Below, piece after piece: positions 8,489 to 16,869 of a stretch of 59,842 nucleotides of DNA (position 1 is the stretch's first letter; each line of letters starts with the position of its first letter). The position numbers were made by a program, and so were the translations under genes. Below the pieces are notes generated by a model. It ran no database searches. It worked only from the letters and a program-made list of their open reading frames with translations, and was not told the origin of the DNA. Location: NCBI RefSeq assembly GCF_003148685.1, contig NZ_QGGR01000042.1, positions 1 to 59,842 of the forward strand, written 5' to 3'. Source of the stretch: Actinoplanes xinjiangensis (GTDB lineage: Bacteria > Actinomycetota > Actinomycetes > Mycobacteriales > Micromonosporaceae).

Positions 8489-8690
8489 CGATGCACGAAA
8501 CCGGCCCGAACCGAGACACGAAACCGGCCCGAACCCAGACGCGAGAGACCAAACCGAGACGCGCCAGACCGAACCAAGACGCCAGACCGAACCAAGACGC
8601 CAGACCGAACCAGGAACGGAACCGACCCGAACCCAAGGCGCGAAACGGACCCGAGACCGACGCGACCCAAGACGCGAAAAACCGACCCCA
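8489..8690. repeat. Degenerate 16-18-bp tandem array downstream of a small minus-strand gene
   Basis: Three near-exact 18-bp units (GCCAGACCGAACCAAGAC at 8563 and 8581, a variant at 8599) sit inside a longer diverged array. The array is built on CCGAACC(C/A)AGACGCGA and ends 6 bases short of the next gene's stop codon. Strand-asymmetric: the plus strand is A/C-rich. Confidence 0.85.
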
Positions 8691-8696
8691 ACCGGG

Positions 8697-8993
8697 TCAG
8701 TCCTCCAGGATCAGCACCCGGGCGTGGATCTCCTTGCGCTGCTGCAGGGCCGCCCGAAGTGCCCGATGCAGACCATCCTCCAGGTAGTAGTACCCCTGGT
8801 ACTCCACGACGTGGGGGAAGAGGTCACCGTAGAAGGTCGAGTCCTCGGCGAGGAGCTTGTCGAGTGCCAGCTCGCGCTTGGTGGTGATGAGATCGGCCAG
8901 CCACACCTTGCGCGGCGGGATCTCCGCCCACTCCTTGAGCGTCGTCTGGTGATCGGGGTACGGGGCTCCATCCCGGACCGCTCTGAAGATCAC
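8697..8993 (-). CDS. Small conserved actinobacterial protein of unknown function
   Basis: A 98-residue protein starting VIFRAVRDGAPYPDH. Conserved-looking stretches are PPRKVWLADLITTKRELALDKLLAEDSTFYGDL, VEYQGYYYLEDGLHRALRAALQ and the tail IHARVLILE. The DGLHRALRA block resembles the ParB/Srx-type nuclease-like fold, in which a His-Arg pair follows Gly. I recall similar proteins labelled VapB-like in databases, but no toxin gene is adjacent, so I do not assign that role. GTG at 8993 has GGAAAGGG 8 bases upstream and removes a low-complexity upstream extension. A degenerate repeat array starts right after the stop codon. Confidence 0.75.
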   Translation of the reverse strand: MIFRAVRDGAPYPDHQTTLKEWAEIPPRKVWLADLITTKRELALDKLLAEDSTFYGDLFPHVVEYQGYYYLEDGLHRALRAALQQRKEIHARVLILED

Positions 8994-9043
8994 GGCGGTT
9001 GCCCTTTCCGTGAGAACCGTATGCCAGCGTACCCGCGGGCCGG

Positions 9044-9661
9044 TCAGACCTCGCCCGACGAAGCCCACCGGCCATGATGCACCACATCGGCCACCGGGCG
9101 GTGGCCACGACGCAGTGACGGTGACCTCTTGTCCGCCGCCCGGTACCCGATGGTGAGCGCCCCGATCGGGTGGAACTCGGCCGGCACCCCGAACGCGTCG
9201 CGGAACGCCGGCACCCGGGCCGCGGGCAGGCCGAAGAAGCACGAGCCGAGGTCTTCGTTGACCGCGGTGAGGTGCATGAGCAGCGCGGCGAACCCGGTGT
9301 CGATGTCCCAGTACGGCGCCGACCAGCGTGCCTCGTCGCGATCGGTCCAGCCTTTGTCGGGCTGTGCGTACCGGTCGAGGTAGGCCGACTTGTTGGACAG
9401 CGCGACGATGATCAGCGGGGCCGCCCGCATCCGGGTCAGCCAGCTGTCGTCCGGGCCGTCGGCATCGGCGGTCGCCGACCAGTACCGGGCGCGGTCGGCG
9501 GGTGCCGTGAGGACCAGGAAGCTCCAGCCCTGGCTGAAACCGGCCGACGGCGCCCGCAGCCCGTGCTGGACGATCTTGTCGACCAGTTCCGGCGGGATCG
9601 GGCGATCCGGGTCGTAACTTCGCACCATCCGCCGGCGGCGGACGACCTCGTCGAATTCCAT
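9044..9661 (-). CDS. Nitroreductase family protein
   Basis: A 205-residue FMN-dependent nitroreductase-fold protein. It starts MEFDEVVRRRRMVRSYDPDRPIP, where the RRRMVRSY stretch binds FMN phosphate. APSAGFSQGWSFLVL is the second flavin-contacting motif. The middle has GFAALLMHLTAVNEDLGSCFFGLPA and the C-terminal third HPIGALTIGYRAADK. The physiological substrate cannot be predicted; members reduce nitro groups, quinones or flavins, or act in cofactor salvage. The gene follows the aldose epimerase by 16 bases and is probably co-transcribed. No obvious Shine-Dalgarno site, so coupling is likely. Confidence 0.88.
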   Translation of the reverse strand: MEFDEVVRRRRMVRSYDPDRPIPPELVDKIVQHGLRAPSAGFSQGWSFLVLTAPADRARYWSATADADGPDDSWLTRMRAAPLIIVALSNKSAYLDRYAQPDKGWTDRDEARWSAPYWDIDTGFAALLMHLTAVNEDLGSCFFGLPAARVPAFRDAFGVPAEFHPIGALTIGYRAADKRSPSLRRGHRPVADVVHHGRWASSGEV

Positions 9662-9677
9662 CAGCGGAGCAGCCCCA

Positions 9678-10598
9678 TCAGTACCGGACGCCCCAGGACG
9701 CGGCCCAGGTGGATCCGGGCTCCAGGACGGTCAGGTCACGGCCGGTCCGGTACGCGTCCGGCGGGCAGGTCATCGGCTCGACCGCGATCGACCGGCGGAA
9801 CCGCTCGCCGTGCAGCGTGTCGGCGGTGAACACCTGCCAGTAGCGGAACTTCTCGTCGGCCCAGACCACGATCGGCCGGCCCGCGCCCGGGTCGGCCAGG
9901 GTGACCGTGGTGATCCCGTCGGCGTCGAAGTCGATGTCGCCGAAGGTGGTGTCGAGGACCAGGTCACCGATCCGGCGGGCCTCGGAGAAGTCGAACTCGG
10001 TGCCGGCGATCTTGGTGGCGCCGATCGGGAGCAGCCGGGCGTCGGCCTGGATCCGGGACCGGGCCGGGACGTGCAGCACCGTGTCCTCGACGGAGACGCC
10101 GGGCAGCCGCAGGTACGGGTGGACCGAATACCCCCACGGCGCGTTGGCATCGGACGTGTTGATCACTTCCTGGTCGCACCGGAGCCCGTCGGCCGAGACC
10201 GTCCAGCGGGAGCGCAGCAGCAGCGACCACGGGTAGCCGACCTGTCCGGGCAGCTCGTACTCCAGGGTCACCGAGGCGGGGGTCTGCTCGGCGAGCCGCC
10301 ACCGGGACCAGTTGACCAGGCCGTGGATGGCCGTGCGCCGGGGCGGCTCGGTGAGCGCGAGCTGGTAGGCCTGTCCCTCGAACTCGTACTGCCCGTCGCG
10401 GATGCGGTTGGGCCACGGTGCGAGGATCTGGCCGGCCGATCCGGGGGAGATCTCGCCGGTGCCGAATCCGTCCAGGATGTCGACGCCGTCCACGGAGTAC
10501 GACCGGAGCGTCCCGCCGACCTCCACCAGGACGGCACGGTGGCCGTCCGCCTCGATCGACCACTGGATGCCGGACTTGGCGGCGGACTCTGCGCTCAT
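9678..10598 (-). CDS. Aldose 1-epimerase family protein
   Basis: A 306-residue beta-sandwich galactose-mutarotase-like protein. It interconverts alpha and beta anomers of hexoses, or recognises a related sugar. Visible features are APWPNRIRDGQYEFEGQ near residue 65, NRTAIHGL-like RRTAIHGLVNWSRW with the active-site His, GYSVHPYLRLPG with the second His, and the C-terminal FRRSIAVEPMTCPPDAYR containing the catalytic Glu. These match actinobacterial GalM-like proteins. The start is ATG at 10598, 7 bases after TAGTGT. The first three bases of that box are also the stop codon of the upstream MFS gene. Confidence 0.9.
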   Translation of the reverse strand: MSAESAAKSGIQWSIEADGHRAVLVEVGGTLRSYSVDGVDILDGFGTGEISPGSAGQILAPWPNRIRDGQYEFEGQAYQLALTEPPRRTAIHGLVNWSRWRLAEQTPASVTLEYELPGQVGYPWSLLLRSRWTVSADGLRCDQEVINTSDANAPWGYSVHPYLRLPGVSVEDTVLHVPARSRIQADARLLPIGATKIAGTEFDFSEARRIGDLVLDTTFGDIDFDADGITTVTLADPGAGRPIVVWADEKFRYWQVFTADTLHGERFRRSIAVEPMTCPPDAYRTGRDLTVLEPGSTWAASWGVRY

Positions 10599-10605
10599 AC
10601 CCGGG

Positions 10606-10611
10606 ACACTA
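10606..10611 (-). promoter_or_regulatory. -10 box for the epimerase, overlapping the MFS stop codon
   Basis: TAGTGT on the minus strand ends 7 bases before ATG 10598. Its TAG is also the stop codon of the upstream transporter reading frame. Confidence 0.5.
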
Positions 10612-11888
10612 TCGGTCGTCCCCTGGGTCCTGCTCGGGCCGGTATCGGATGAGTGCGGGTGAGGTGAGCCCCAGCACCACGGCCAGCCCGGCGGCGACCA
10701 GGCCGCCACCCACCCAGGAGGTGGTCACGCTGGTCAGGTCGGCGGTCGCCCCGGCGCGCAGGTCACCCAGGCGCGGGCCGCCGGCGACCACCACGGTGAA
10801 CACGCCCTGTAGCCGGCCGCGCAGGTGGTCCGGTGCGAAGGTCTGCATGATCGTCTGCCGGTACACCGCGCTGACCAGGTCGGCCATCCCGGCCAGCGCG
10901 AGCAGCAGCACCATCAGCCACAGACTGCGCGCCAGTCCGGACAGGCCGATCGCCAGGCCCCAGACCACCACCGCGGCGATCAGGGCGAGCCCCTGCCGGC
11001 GGACCCGGCCGATCCACCCGGAGGTGAGGCCGCCGATCATCGCGCCGATCGCGATCGCGCTGTACAGCCAGCCGACCGCCGCGCCGCCGCCGAACTGCTC
11101 CTCGGCGACCGCCGGGAACAGGGCCCGCGGCATGGCGAACACCATGGCGACCAGGTCGACCGCGAACGAGAGCAGCAGCACCGGCTGGGTGACCAGGAAT
11201 TTCAGGCCGGTCGCGATGCCGCGCAGGCCGGCGCTGGGCCTCTCGGAGGCGGCGGAGACCACGGGCGGGATGTCCGGCAGCTTCCAGGTCGACCAGAACG
11301 TCACGGTGAACAGCAGGGCGTCCAGCGCGTAGGCCACCTCCACGCCGGCCTCGGTCGACCAGACGCCCATGATCACGCCGGCGGCGAGCGGGCCGAGCAC
11401 CCCACCGGCCGTCGTGGCCGTGTAGTTGAGCGTGTTCGCGGCCGGGACCAGCGGCTCCGGCACGATCCGCGGGACGATCGCCTGCCGGGCCGGCGAGCTG
11501 ACCGGAATCCGGCCGCCTGGATCGCGGTGAGCGCCAGCAGCAGGTGCGCGCTGCGCACCCCGAGCACGGCCTGTGCCAGCAGCGCCACGGTGGTCACCCA
11601 GGTGATCACCGAGCTGGTCAGCAGCAGCTTGCGGCGATCCACCACGTCGGCGACGGCGCCACCCCACAGCCCGAAGATCAGCAGGGGTACGAGACCCGCG
11701 ACCCCGAGCAGTCCGACCCAGGTGGGCGAACCCGTGATGGCGAACATCTGCACCGGGACGGCGACCGCGGTGAACTGGAACCCGAAGTACGACGCCCCGT
11801 TGCCGATCCACGTCCGGCGGAACGTCGGGACGCTCAGCGGGCGGGTGTCGATCATCCAGGACCGGGGCTCGGTGGCGCCCTGTTTCAA
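10609..11888 (-). pseudogene. MFS transporter gene interrupted by a -1 frameshift
   Basis: Two adjacent frames together give one MFS exporter of about 425 residues, EntS-like. The N-terminal part (from TTG 11888) reads TFRRTWIGNGASYFGFQFTAVAVPVQMFAITGS through ALTAIQAAGF. The C-terminal part resumes at PVSSPARQAIVPRIVPEPLVPAANTLNY and runs through six more helices. The break is near 11503, where GGATTCCGG would restore the frame if it contained one more C. It could be a real inactivating mutation or a sequencing error in a short C-run. The TTG start overlaps the pdxH stop codon by 3-4 bases, with GGAGAGG 8 bases upstream. The MFS gene at 46152 is a close paralogue in layout. Confidence 0.85.
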
Positions 11889-12538
11889 GGGGCCAGCCTC
11901 TCCACGGCCCAGTCCCGCCCGTCCCGGCGGTACCGGAGCCGGTCGTGCAGCCGGCTGCTGCGGCCCTGCCAGAACTCCACGCTGTCCGGCCGCACCCGCA
12001 GCCCGCCCCAGTGCGGCGGCGCCGGCACCGGCCCGTCACCGAACCGCTCGGCCACCGCGGCCAGCCCCTCCTCCAGCGCCTCCGGACCGGGCAGCACCCG
12101 TGACTGAGGGCTGGCCCAGGCGCCGAGCCGGGAGCCGCGCGGCCGGGACGCGAAATACTCCTCGGTCTCCTCGCGGGCCACCCGCTCGACCGGCCCGGCC
12201 ACGATCACCTGGCGTTGCATCGGAAACCAGGGGAAGACCAGGCTCGCGTACGGGTGGAGCGCCAACTCCGTACCCTTGCGCGACTCATAGTTCGTGAAAA
12301 AGACGAAACCGTTCTCGTCGTACCCCTTGAGGAGGACCGTGCGCGCCGACGGCCGTGCCCCCTCGCCCACCGTCGCCACGATCATCGCGTTGGGTTCCGG
12401 CAGGCCGAAGGCCGTCGCGTCGGCGAACCAGGCGGCGAACTGGCTGGTCCAGGTCGCGGCCAGGCCGGTCTCCAGAAGCGGCGGCCACTCGGTGTAGTCC
12501 CGGCGCATCCCGGCTGGTGACGGCGGTTCGGTGGCCAC
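11885..12538 (-). CDS. pdxH: Pyridoxine/pyridoxamine 5'-phosphate oxidase
   Basis: A 217-residue FMN enzyme of vitamin B6 biosynthesis and salvage, oxidising PNP/PMP to PLP. The N-terminus has MRRDYTEW...PLLETGLAATWTSQFAAWF. The FMN site is ARTVLLKGYDENGFVFFTNYESRKGTEL, followed by FPWFPMQRQVIVAGPVERV and SRPRGSRLGAWASPQS. The C-terminal signature is VEFWQGRSSRLHDRLRYRR and WAVERLAP, typical of PdxH. GTG at 12538 has AAGGAGG 5 bases upstream and gives the usual length, so longer starts are rejected. Divergent from citrate synthase. PLP is the cofactor of SerC just beyond, so the neighbourhood joins B6 and serine metabolism. Confidence 0.95.
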   Translation of the reverse strand: MATEPPSPAGMRRDYTEWPPLLETGLAATWTSQFAAWFADATAFGLPEPNAMIVATVGEGARPSARTVLLKGYDENGFVFFTNYESRKGTELALHPYASLVFPWFPMQRQVIVAGPVERVAREETEEYFASRPRGSRLGAWASPQSRVLPGPEALEEGLAAVAERFGDGPVPAPPHWGGLRVRPDSVEFWQGRSSRLHDRLRYRRDGRDWAVERLAP

Positions 12539-12569
12539 ACCGGCCTCCTTCGCTGACGTCTCGACACCG

Positions 12570-12585
12570 CCGGGAATCTTCCCGG
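12570..12585. promoter_or_regulatory. Palindrome in the pdxH-citrate synthase divergent region
   Basis: CCGGGAATCTTCCCGG has perfect 7-bp arms and a 2-base centre. It lies 32 bases upstream of pdxH and could be an operator or a small hairpin; no regulator is known. Confidence 0.35.
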
Positions 12586-12734
12586 GGGCGGAAACGACCG
12601 TAAGTCCCCCGCCCCGAAACGTCAGTTGAACCAGGATGGGTGTCATCGAGAGCACAATCGCCACGGGTCGACCGTGCGGTTACCCGGCGGGCAATATGAA
12701 TCACCCACCGCAGTTCGGTTCCACAGGGAGTGCC

Positions 12735-13841
12735 GTGACCGACTTCAAGCCGGGGCTCGAGGGCGTCATCGCGTTCGAGACCGAGATCGCCGAGCCCGAC
12801 CGGGACGGTGGCGCCCTGCGGTATCGCGGCGTCGACATCGAGGACCTGATCGGACAGGTCTCGTTCGGCAACGTCTGGGGCCTGCTGGTGGACGGCCGGT
12901 TCGGTCCTGGGCTGCCACCGGCCGAGCCGTTCCCGGTGCCGGTGCATTCCGGTGACATCCGGGTGGACGTGCAGTCCGCGGTCGCCATGCTGGCGCCGTA
13001 CTGGGGGCTGTCGCAGATGTTCGACATCAGCGACGAGCAGGCCCGCAAGGATCTGGCCCGGGTGTCGGTGACCGCGCTCTCCTTCGTCGCGCAGGCGGCG
13101 CGGGGCCTGGGTCTGCCGGCCGTCCCGCAGAAGGACATCGACAAGGCCGAGACCATCGTGGAGCGGTTCATGCGCCGCTGGCGGGGTGAGCCGGACCCAC
13201 GTCACGTCAAGGCCGTCGACGCGTACTTCATCTCCTCCTGTGAGCATGGTCTCAACGCCTCCACCTTCACCACCCGGATCGTCGCCTCCACCGGCGCGGA
13301 CGCGGCGGCCTGCATCTCCTCGGGGATCGGCGCGCTCTCCGGTCCGCTGCACGGCGGTGCGCCCACCCGGGTGCTGCAGATGATCGAGGCGGTCGAGCGC
13401 GGTGGGGACGCCGAGGCGTTCGTGAAGGACGCCCTCGACCGGGGCGACCGGCTGATGGGCTTCGGCCACCGGGTCTACCAGGCCGAGGACCCGCGGGCCA
13501 GGGTGCTCCGGCGGATCGCCAAGGATCTGGGCGCCCCGCGCTACGAGGTGGCCGAGGCGCTGGAGCGGGCCGCGCTGGCCGGGCTCCACGAGCGCAAGCC
13601 GGACCAGCACCTGTGGACGAACGTGGAGTTCTGGGCGGCCGTGGTGCTCGACTTCGCCGAGGTCCCGGCGCACATGTTCACGTCGATGTTCACCTGCGCC
13701 CGGGTGGCCGGCTGGAGCGCGCACATCCTGGAGCAGAAGAGGCTCGGCCGGATCCTGCGCCCGGGTCTCCACTATGTGGGACCAGAGCCGCGCAAGCCGC
13801 AGCAGGTCGAGGGCTGGGATCAGCTCCCGCATAATGTGTGA
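12735..13841 (+). CDS. citA: Citrate synthase 2
   Basis: A 368-residue type II-like short citrate synthase that condenses oxaloacetate with acetyl-CoA. It begins GLEGVIAFETEIAEPDRDGGALRYRGVDIEDL. The central EHGLNASTFTTRIVAST has the first catalytic His, GPLHGGAPTRVLQM the second, and MGFGHRVYQAEDPRARVLR the oxaloacetate-binding motif. VEFWAAVVLDFAEVPAHMFTSMFTCARVAGWSAHILEQ holds the catalytic Asp region and closing helix. GTG at 12735 is taken because AGGGAG lies 4 bases upstream and the protein then starts MTDFKPGLEG. It precedes serC by 45 bases and they may share a transcript. Confidence 0.94.
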   Translation: MTDFKPGLEGVIAFETEIAEPDRDGGALRYRGVDIEDLIGQVSFGNVWGLLVDGRFGPGLPPAEPFPVPVHSGDIRVDVQSAVAMLAPYWGLSQMFDISDEQARKDLARVSVTALSFVAQAARGLGLPAVPQKDIDKAETIVERFMRRWRGEPDPRHVKAVDAYFISSCEHGLNASTFTTRIVASTGADAAACISSGIGALSGPLHGGAPTRVLQMIEAVERGGDAEAFVKDALDRGDRLMGFGHRVYQAEDPRARVLRRIAKDLGAPRYEVAEALERAALAGLHERKPDQHLWTNVEFWAAVVLDFAEVPAHMFTSMFTCARVAGWSAHILEQKRLGRILRPGLHYVGPEPRKPQQVEGWDQLPHNV

Positions 13842-13886
13842 CCGTGGCAGTGCTAGCCCCGCAGCGGAAAACAGAAGGTCAAATCG

Positions 13887-15008
13887 TTGAATGACATCCG
13901 GATTCCCGACGCGATCAGGCCCGTCGACGGACGGTTCGGCTCCGGGCCGAGCAAGGTCCGGCCCGAGGGGGTCGAGGCGCTCTCCGCGGTGTCCCGCACG
14001 TTCATGGGCACCTCCCACCGGCAGAAGACGGTGAAGGAGCAGGTGGCCCGGTTGCGCCGCGGCCTGGCCGAGTTCTTCTCCCTCCCGGACGGCTACGAGG
14101 TGATCCTCGCCAACGGCGGCACCAGCGCGTTCTGGGAGGTCGCCACGTTCGGGCTGATCCAGCAGAAGGCGCAGTTCACCGAGTTCGGTGAGTTCGGTGC
14201 CAAGTTCGTGAAGGCCGTCACCGACGCGCCGTTCCTGGCCGAGCCGACCGTCCACCGCGCGCCGGCCGGCCGGGCCGCCTATCTGACCGCCGAGGCCGGC
14301 GTGGACGTCTACGCCACCGTGCAGAACGAGACGTCCACCGGTGTGGCCGTCGGAGTCCGCCGGGTCGAGGGTGCCGACCCGGGCGCGCTCCTGCTGACCG
14401 ACGCCACCTCCGGCGGCGGCAGCCTAGACGTCGACGTCCGCGAGACCGACGTGTATTATCTGGCACCGCAGAAGGCGCTCGGCTCCGACGGCGGGATCTG
14501 GCTGGCCCTGATGTCGCCGGCCGCGATCGAGCGGGCCTTCCAGGTCAAGGCGTCCGGGCGCTACATTCCGCAGTTCCTCGATCTGGTGACCGCGATCGAG
14601 CAGTCCCGGCTGGAGCAGACCTACAACACCCCCGCGCTGGCCACCGTCTTCCTCGCCGCCGAGCAGGTCGACTGGATGAACGCGCAGGGCGGTCTGTCGT
14701 GGGCGGTCAAGCGCAGCGCCGAGAGCGCCGCCGCGATCTACGGCTGGGCCGACCGGTCGTCGTTCGCCGAGCCGTTCGTCACCGACCCGGCGCTGCGGTC
14801 GGCCGCCGTCGCGACCATCGACTTCGCCGAGGGTGTGGACGCCGCGGCGATCGCGAAGGTGCTGCGCGCCAACGACATCGTCGACACCGAGCCGTACCGG
14901 AAGCTCGGCCGCAACCAGCTGCGGGTCGCCCTCTACCCGACCGTGGACCCCGCCGACGTCGTCGCCCTCACCGAGTGCATCGACTACGTCGTCGAACACC
15001 TCGGGTAG
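13887..15008 (+). CDS. serC: Phosphoserine aminotransferase
   Basis: A 373-residue PLP-dependent class V aminotransferase of the actinobacterial SerC type. It converts 3-phosphohydroxypyruvate to phosphoserine. It starts DAIRPVDGRFGSGPSKVRPEGVEAL. Substrate and PLP contacts include MGTSHRQKTVKEQVARLRRGL, ANGGTSAFWEVATFGL, QNETSTGVAVGV, and TDATSGGGSLDVDV. The PLP Lys is in VYYLAPQKALGSDGGIWLA. The TTG start at 13887 has AGAAGG 8 bases upstream. It follows citrate synthase and precedes sepH. The pdxH gene that makes its cofactor is on the other side of citA. Confidence 0.95.
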   Translation: MNDIRIPDAIRPVDGRFGSGPSKVRPEGVEALSAVSRTFMGTSHRQKTVKEQVARLRRGLAEFFSLPDGYEVILANGGTSAFWEVATFGLIQQKAQFTEFGEFGAKFVKAVTDAPFLAEPTVHRAPAGRAAYLTAEAGVDVYATVQNETSTGVAVGVRRVEGADPGALLLTDATSGGGSLDVDVRETDVYYLAPQKALGSDGGIWLALMSPAAIERAFQVKASGRYIPQFLDLVTAIEQSRLEQTYNTPALATVFLAAEQVDWMNAQGGLSWAVKRSAESAAAIYGWADRSSFAEPFVTDPALRSAAVATIDFAEGVDAAAIAKVLRANDIVDTEPYRKLGRNQLRVALYPTVDPADVVALTECIDYVVEHLG

Positions 15009-15094
15009 TTCCGTCTCCACGCCCAGCGGGCGGCGCATCGATCCGGAGGGGGATTGAGCGTCGCCCGGATGGGTAGTGACGGCATTCATTGCGG

Positions 15095-15124
15095 TTGACT
15101 ACGCCTTGGCCGTACCGATAAAGC
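15095..15124 (+). promoter_or_regulatory. Candidate promoter for sepH
   Basis: TTGACT at 15095-15100 and TAAAGC at 15119-15124, spaced by 18 bases. It predicts a 5' leader of about 170 bases before the sepH ATG. The leader includes a small hairpin GCGGAG / CTCCGC around 15150-15175. Confidence 0.45.
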
Positions 15125-15304
15125 TGTTTCTGGGTTTGAATAGAGACGCGGTGGCGGAGGGTGAAGATCATCTCCGCTGGTCAGCTTCTTGACGGCGTGG
15201 CTTACCCCCATTGGGTGACCAAGGCGCGTACCGTGTTCCGCAACGCGCCCGGGTGGATGACTCTCGGGATGTCCAGGCCAAACGCGACGGGACGGAGGCA
15301 ACGC

Positions 15305-16363
15305 ATGCGGCCGGTACGCTTCGTCGCCCTTTCCGAGGACGGTCAGGCTCTGGTGCTCGCCGACGAGGTCGGCAGGCTCCTGGCTCTCCCCATCGACGAC
15401 CGGATCTCGGGCGCGCTCCACGAGGGTCCCGTGGCCCCCGGCAGCGCGGTCGCGGTCCTCGTCGCCGATGCCAACACGCCCACCCTGTCACCGCGCGACA
15501 TCCAGGCCCGCATCCGCTCCGGCGAGTCCGCGGAGGATGTGGCCCGCATCGCGGGTGTGCCGGTCGACCGGGTGCTCCGCTACGCCGGCCCGGTGCTGCA
15601 GGAGCGCGCCATGCTGGCGCAGCATGCCCGCCGCACCCGGCTGAAGACGTCCGACTCCGGTCAGCCGCTGGCCGAGGTGGTCGACAGCCGGCTCGCGCAG
15701 CACGGCATCGACACCGAGAAGATCTCGTGGGACGCGTTCCGCCGCGACGACGGCACCTGGCGCATCGTCGCCACCTGGCCGTCCGGTAAGGCCACCGCGC
15801 AGGCCATCTGGGACCTCGACAAGGGCCGCCAGGTGGTCTCCCCGCACGACGACATGGCGCAGTATCTGTGTGCCGAGCGGCCCACCCAGATCCTCGGCCA
15901 GGAGCCGGCGTCCGAGCGTGGCGGCCACGGCCTGCCGGGCCCGGCCCGCAGCACCGAGCCGACCCGTGGTGGCCACGGTCTGCCCAGCGCCGACCCGGCC
16001 GCCGCCCGTTCGACCCGCGACTCGATCCGGGCCAGCCGCGACGCCCTGCTCGCCTCGCTGGACCGGCCGTTGGAGGGTTCGTCCGGCCGCAGTCTGGAGC
16101 CGCCCGCTCGCCGTCCGGTCGCCGGCGGTGCCGCCGCCCTGCTCGGCGGTGGCTCCGGTTCGGCCTTCGACGACGACGCCGACCTGCCGAAAGAGGTGCC
16201 GGCCGTGCCGTCCCTCGCGGTGCTGCGGCCTCGCCGCACGGTGGGCCAGGGCAACAACCAGGCGGGCAACGACGCCGAGGAGAGCAACAAGCCTCGCAAG
16301 CGGCTCCCCAGCTGGGACGACGTGCTGTTCGGCGGCGGGCCGGCGGCCCGCGAGTCCTCCTGA
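15305..16363 (+). CDS. sepH: Septation protein SepH (DUF3071)
   Basis: A 352-residue cell-division protein; SepH binds FtsZ and stimulates its assembly in actinomycetes. The conserved N-terminal DUF3071 domain starts MRPVRFVALSEDGQALVLADE. It contains a helix-turn-helix at about residues 60-95 (LSPRDIQARIRSGESAEDVARIAGVPVDRVLRY) and WDAFRRDDGTWRIVATWPSG. The second half is low-complexity, rich in Arg, Pro, Gly and Ser, and ends LPSWDDVLFGGG, a conserved C-terminal motif. GGAGG 6 bases before ATG 15305 fixes the start; longer in-frame starts lack it. Its stop overlaps the thpR frame. Confidence 0.93.
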   Translation: MRPVRFVALSEDGQALVLADEVGRLLALPIDDRISGALHEGPVAPGSAVAVLVADANTPTLSPRDIQARIRSGESAEDVARIAGVPVDRVLRYAGPVLQERAMLAQHARRTRLKTSDSGQPLAEVVDSRLAQHGIDTEKISWDAFRRDDGTWRIVATWPSGKATAQAIWDLDKGRQVVSPHDDMAQYLCAERPTQILGQEPASERGGHGLPGPARSTEPTRGGHGLPSADPAAARSTRDSIRASRDALLASLDRPLEGSSGRSLEPPARRPVAGGAAALLGGGSGSAFDDDADLPKEVPAVPSLAVLRPRRTVGQGNNQAGNDAEESNKPRKRLPSWDDVLFGGGPAARESS

Positions 16364-16851
16364 GCCGGCTCTTCGTCGCGGTCTTCCCGTCCGAGGAGGC
16401 CGTCGATCACCTGCGCCGGCATCTTCCGGCACCGGCTGCCCGCCGGCCGGAGAAATGGCACGTCACGCTGGTCTTCGTCGGTGACGTCCCGGACGAGGAC
16501 GTGCCGGTCCTCGCCGCGACCCTCGCCGGTGTGCCCGCACCCGGGCCGATCAGTCTGCGGCTGGCCGGGGCGGGCCGGTTCGGCTCGGTGGTCTGGACCG
16601 GCGTACACGGCGACGTGGACCCGCTGGCCGCCTTCCGGGAGGAGGTCCGGAGCGCTGTGGAGGACGCCGGTTTCCCGGTCGACGCGCGACCGTTCCGGCC
16701 GCACCTCACGATCACCTATCGGTACGATCGCCGCCTCGCCACCACCCTGGACGGTTACCGCGGACCGTCCTGGTCGGTGAACGAGATCGCCCTGGTGGAC
16801 AGCGTGGACGGCGACTACCTGCCGCTGTCGACGCATCCCGTGGCGCGGTAG
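16360..16851 (+). CDS. thpR: RNA 2',3'-cyclic phosphodiesterase (2'-5' RNA ligase family)
   Basis: About 163 residues of the 2H phosphoesterase fold. The two signature motifs are HVTLVF (near residue 32) and HLTITY (near 121), both H-x-T-x. These enzymes open 2',3'-cyclic phosphates and can reversibly join 2'-5' RNA; the in vivo role is unclear. The N-terminus SRLFVAVFPSEEAVDHL matches the family. No ATG, GTG or TTG lies close before it, so the only start at the right place is a CTG whose bases overlap the sepH TGA (CTGA). The start is therefore uncertain and a small sequence error at the junction is possible. Convergent with the TetR gene. Confidence 0.85.
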   Translation: MSRLFVAVFPSEEAVDHLRRHLPAPAARRPEKWHVTLVFVGDVPDEDVPVLAATLAGVPAPGPISLRLAGAGRFGSVVWTGVHGDVDPLAAFREEVRSAVEDAGFPVDARPFRPHLTITYRYDRRLATTLDGYRGPSWSVNEIALVDSVDGDYLPLSTHPVAR

Positions 16852-16869
16852 GCGCCCACCCGCGAGCCG

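Noticed and set aside
8697..8993. VapB antitoxin call
   Set aside because: No PIN-domain toxin or other partner adjacent and no clear DNA-binding fold in the short protein, so I keep it as unknown.
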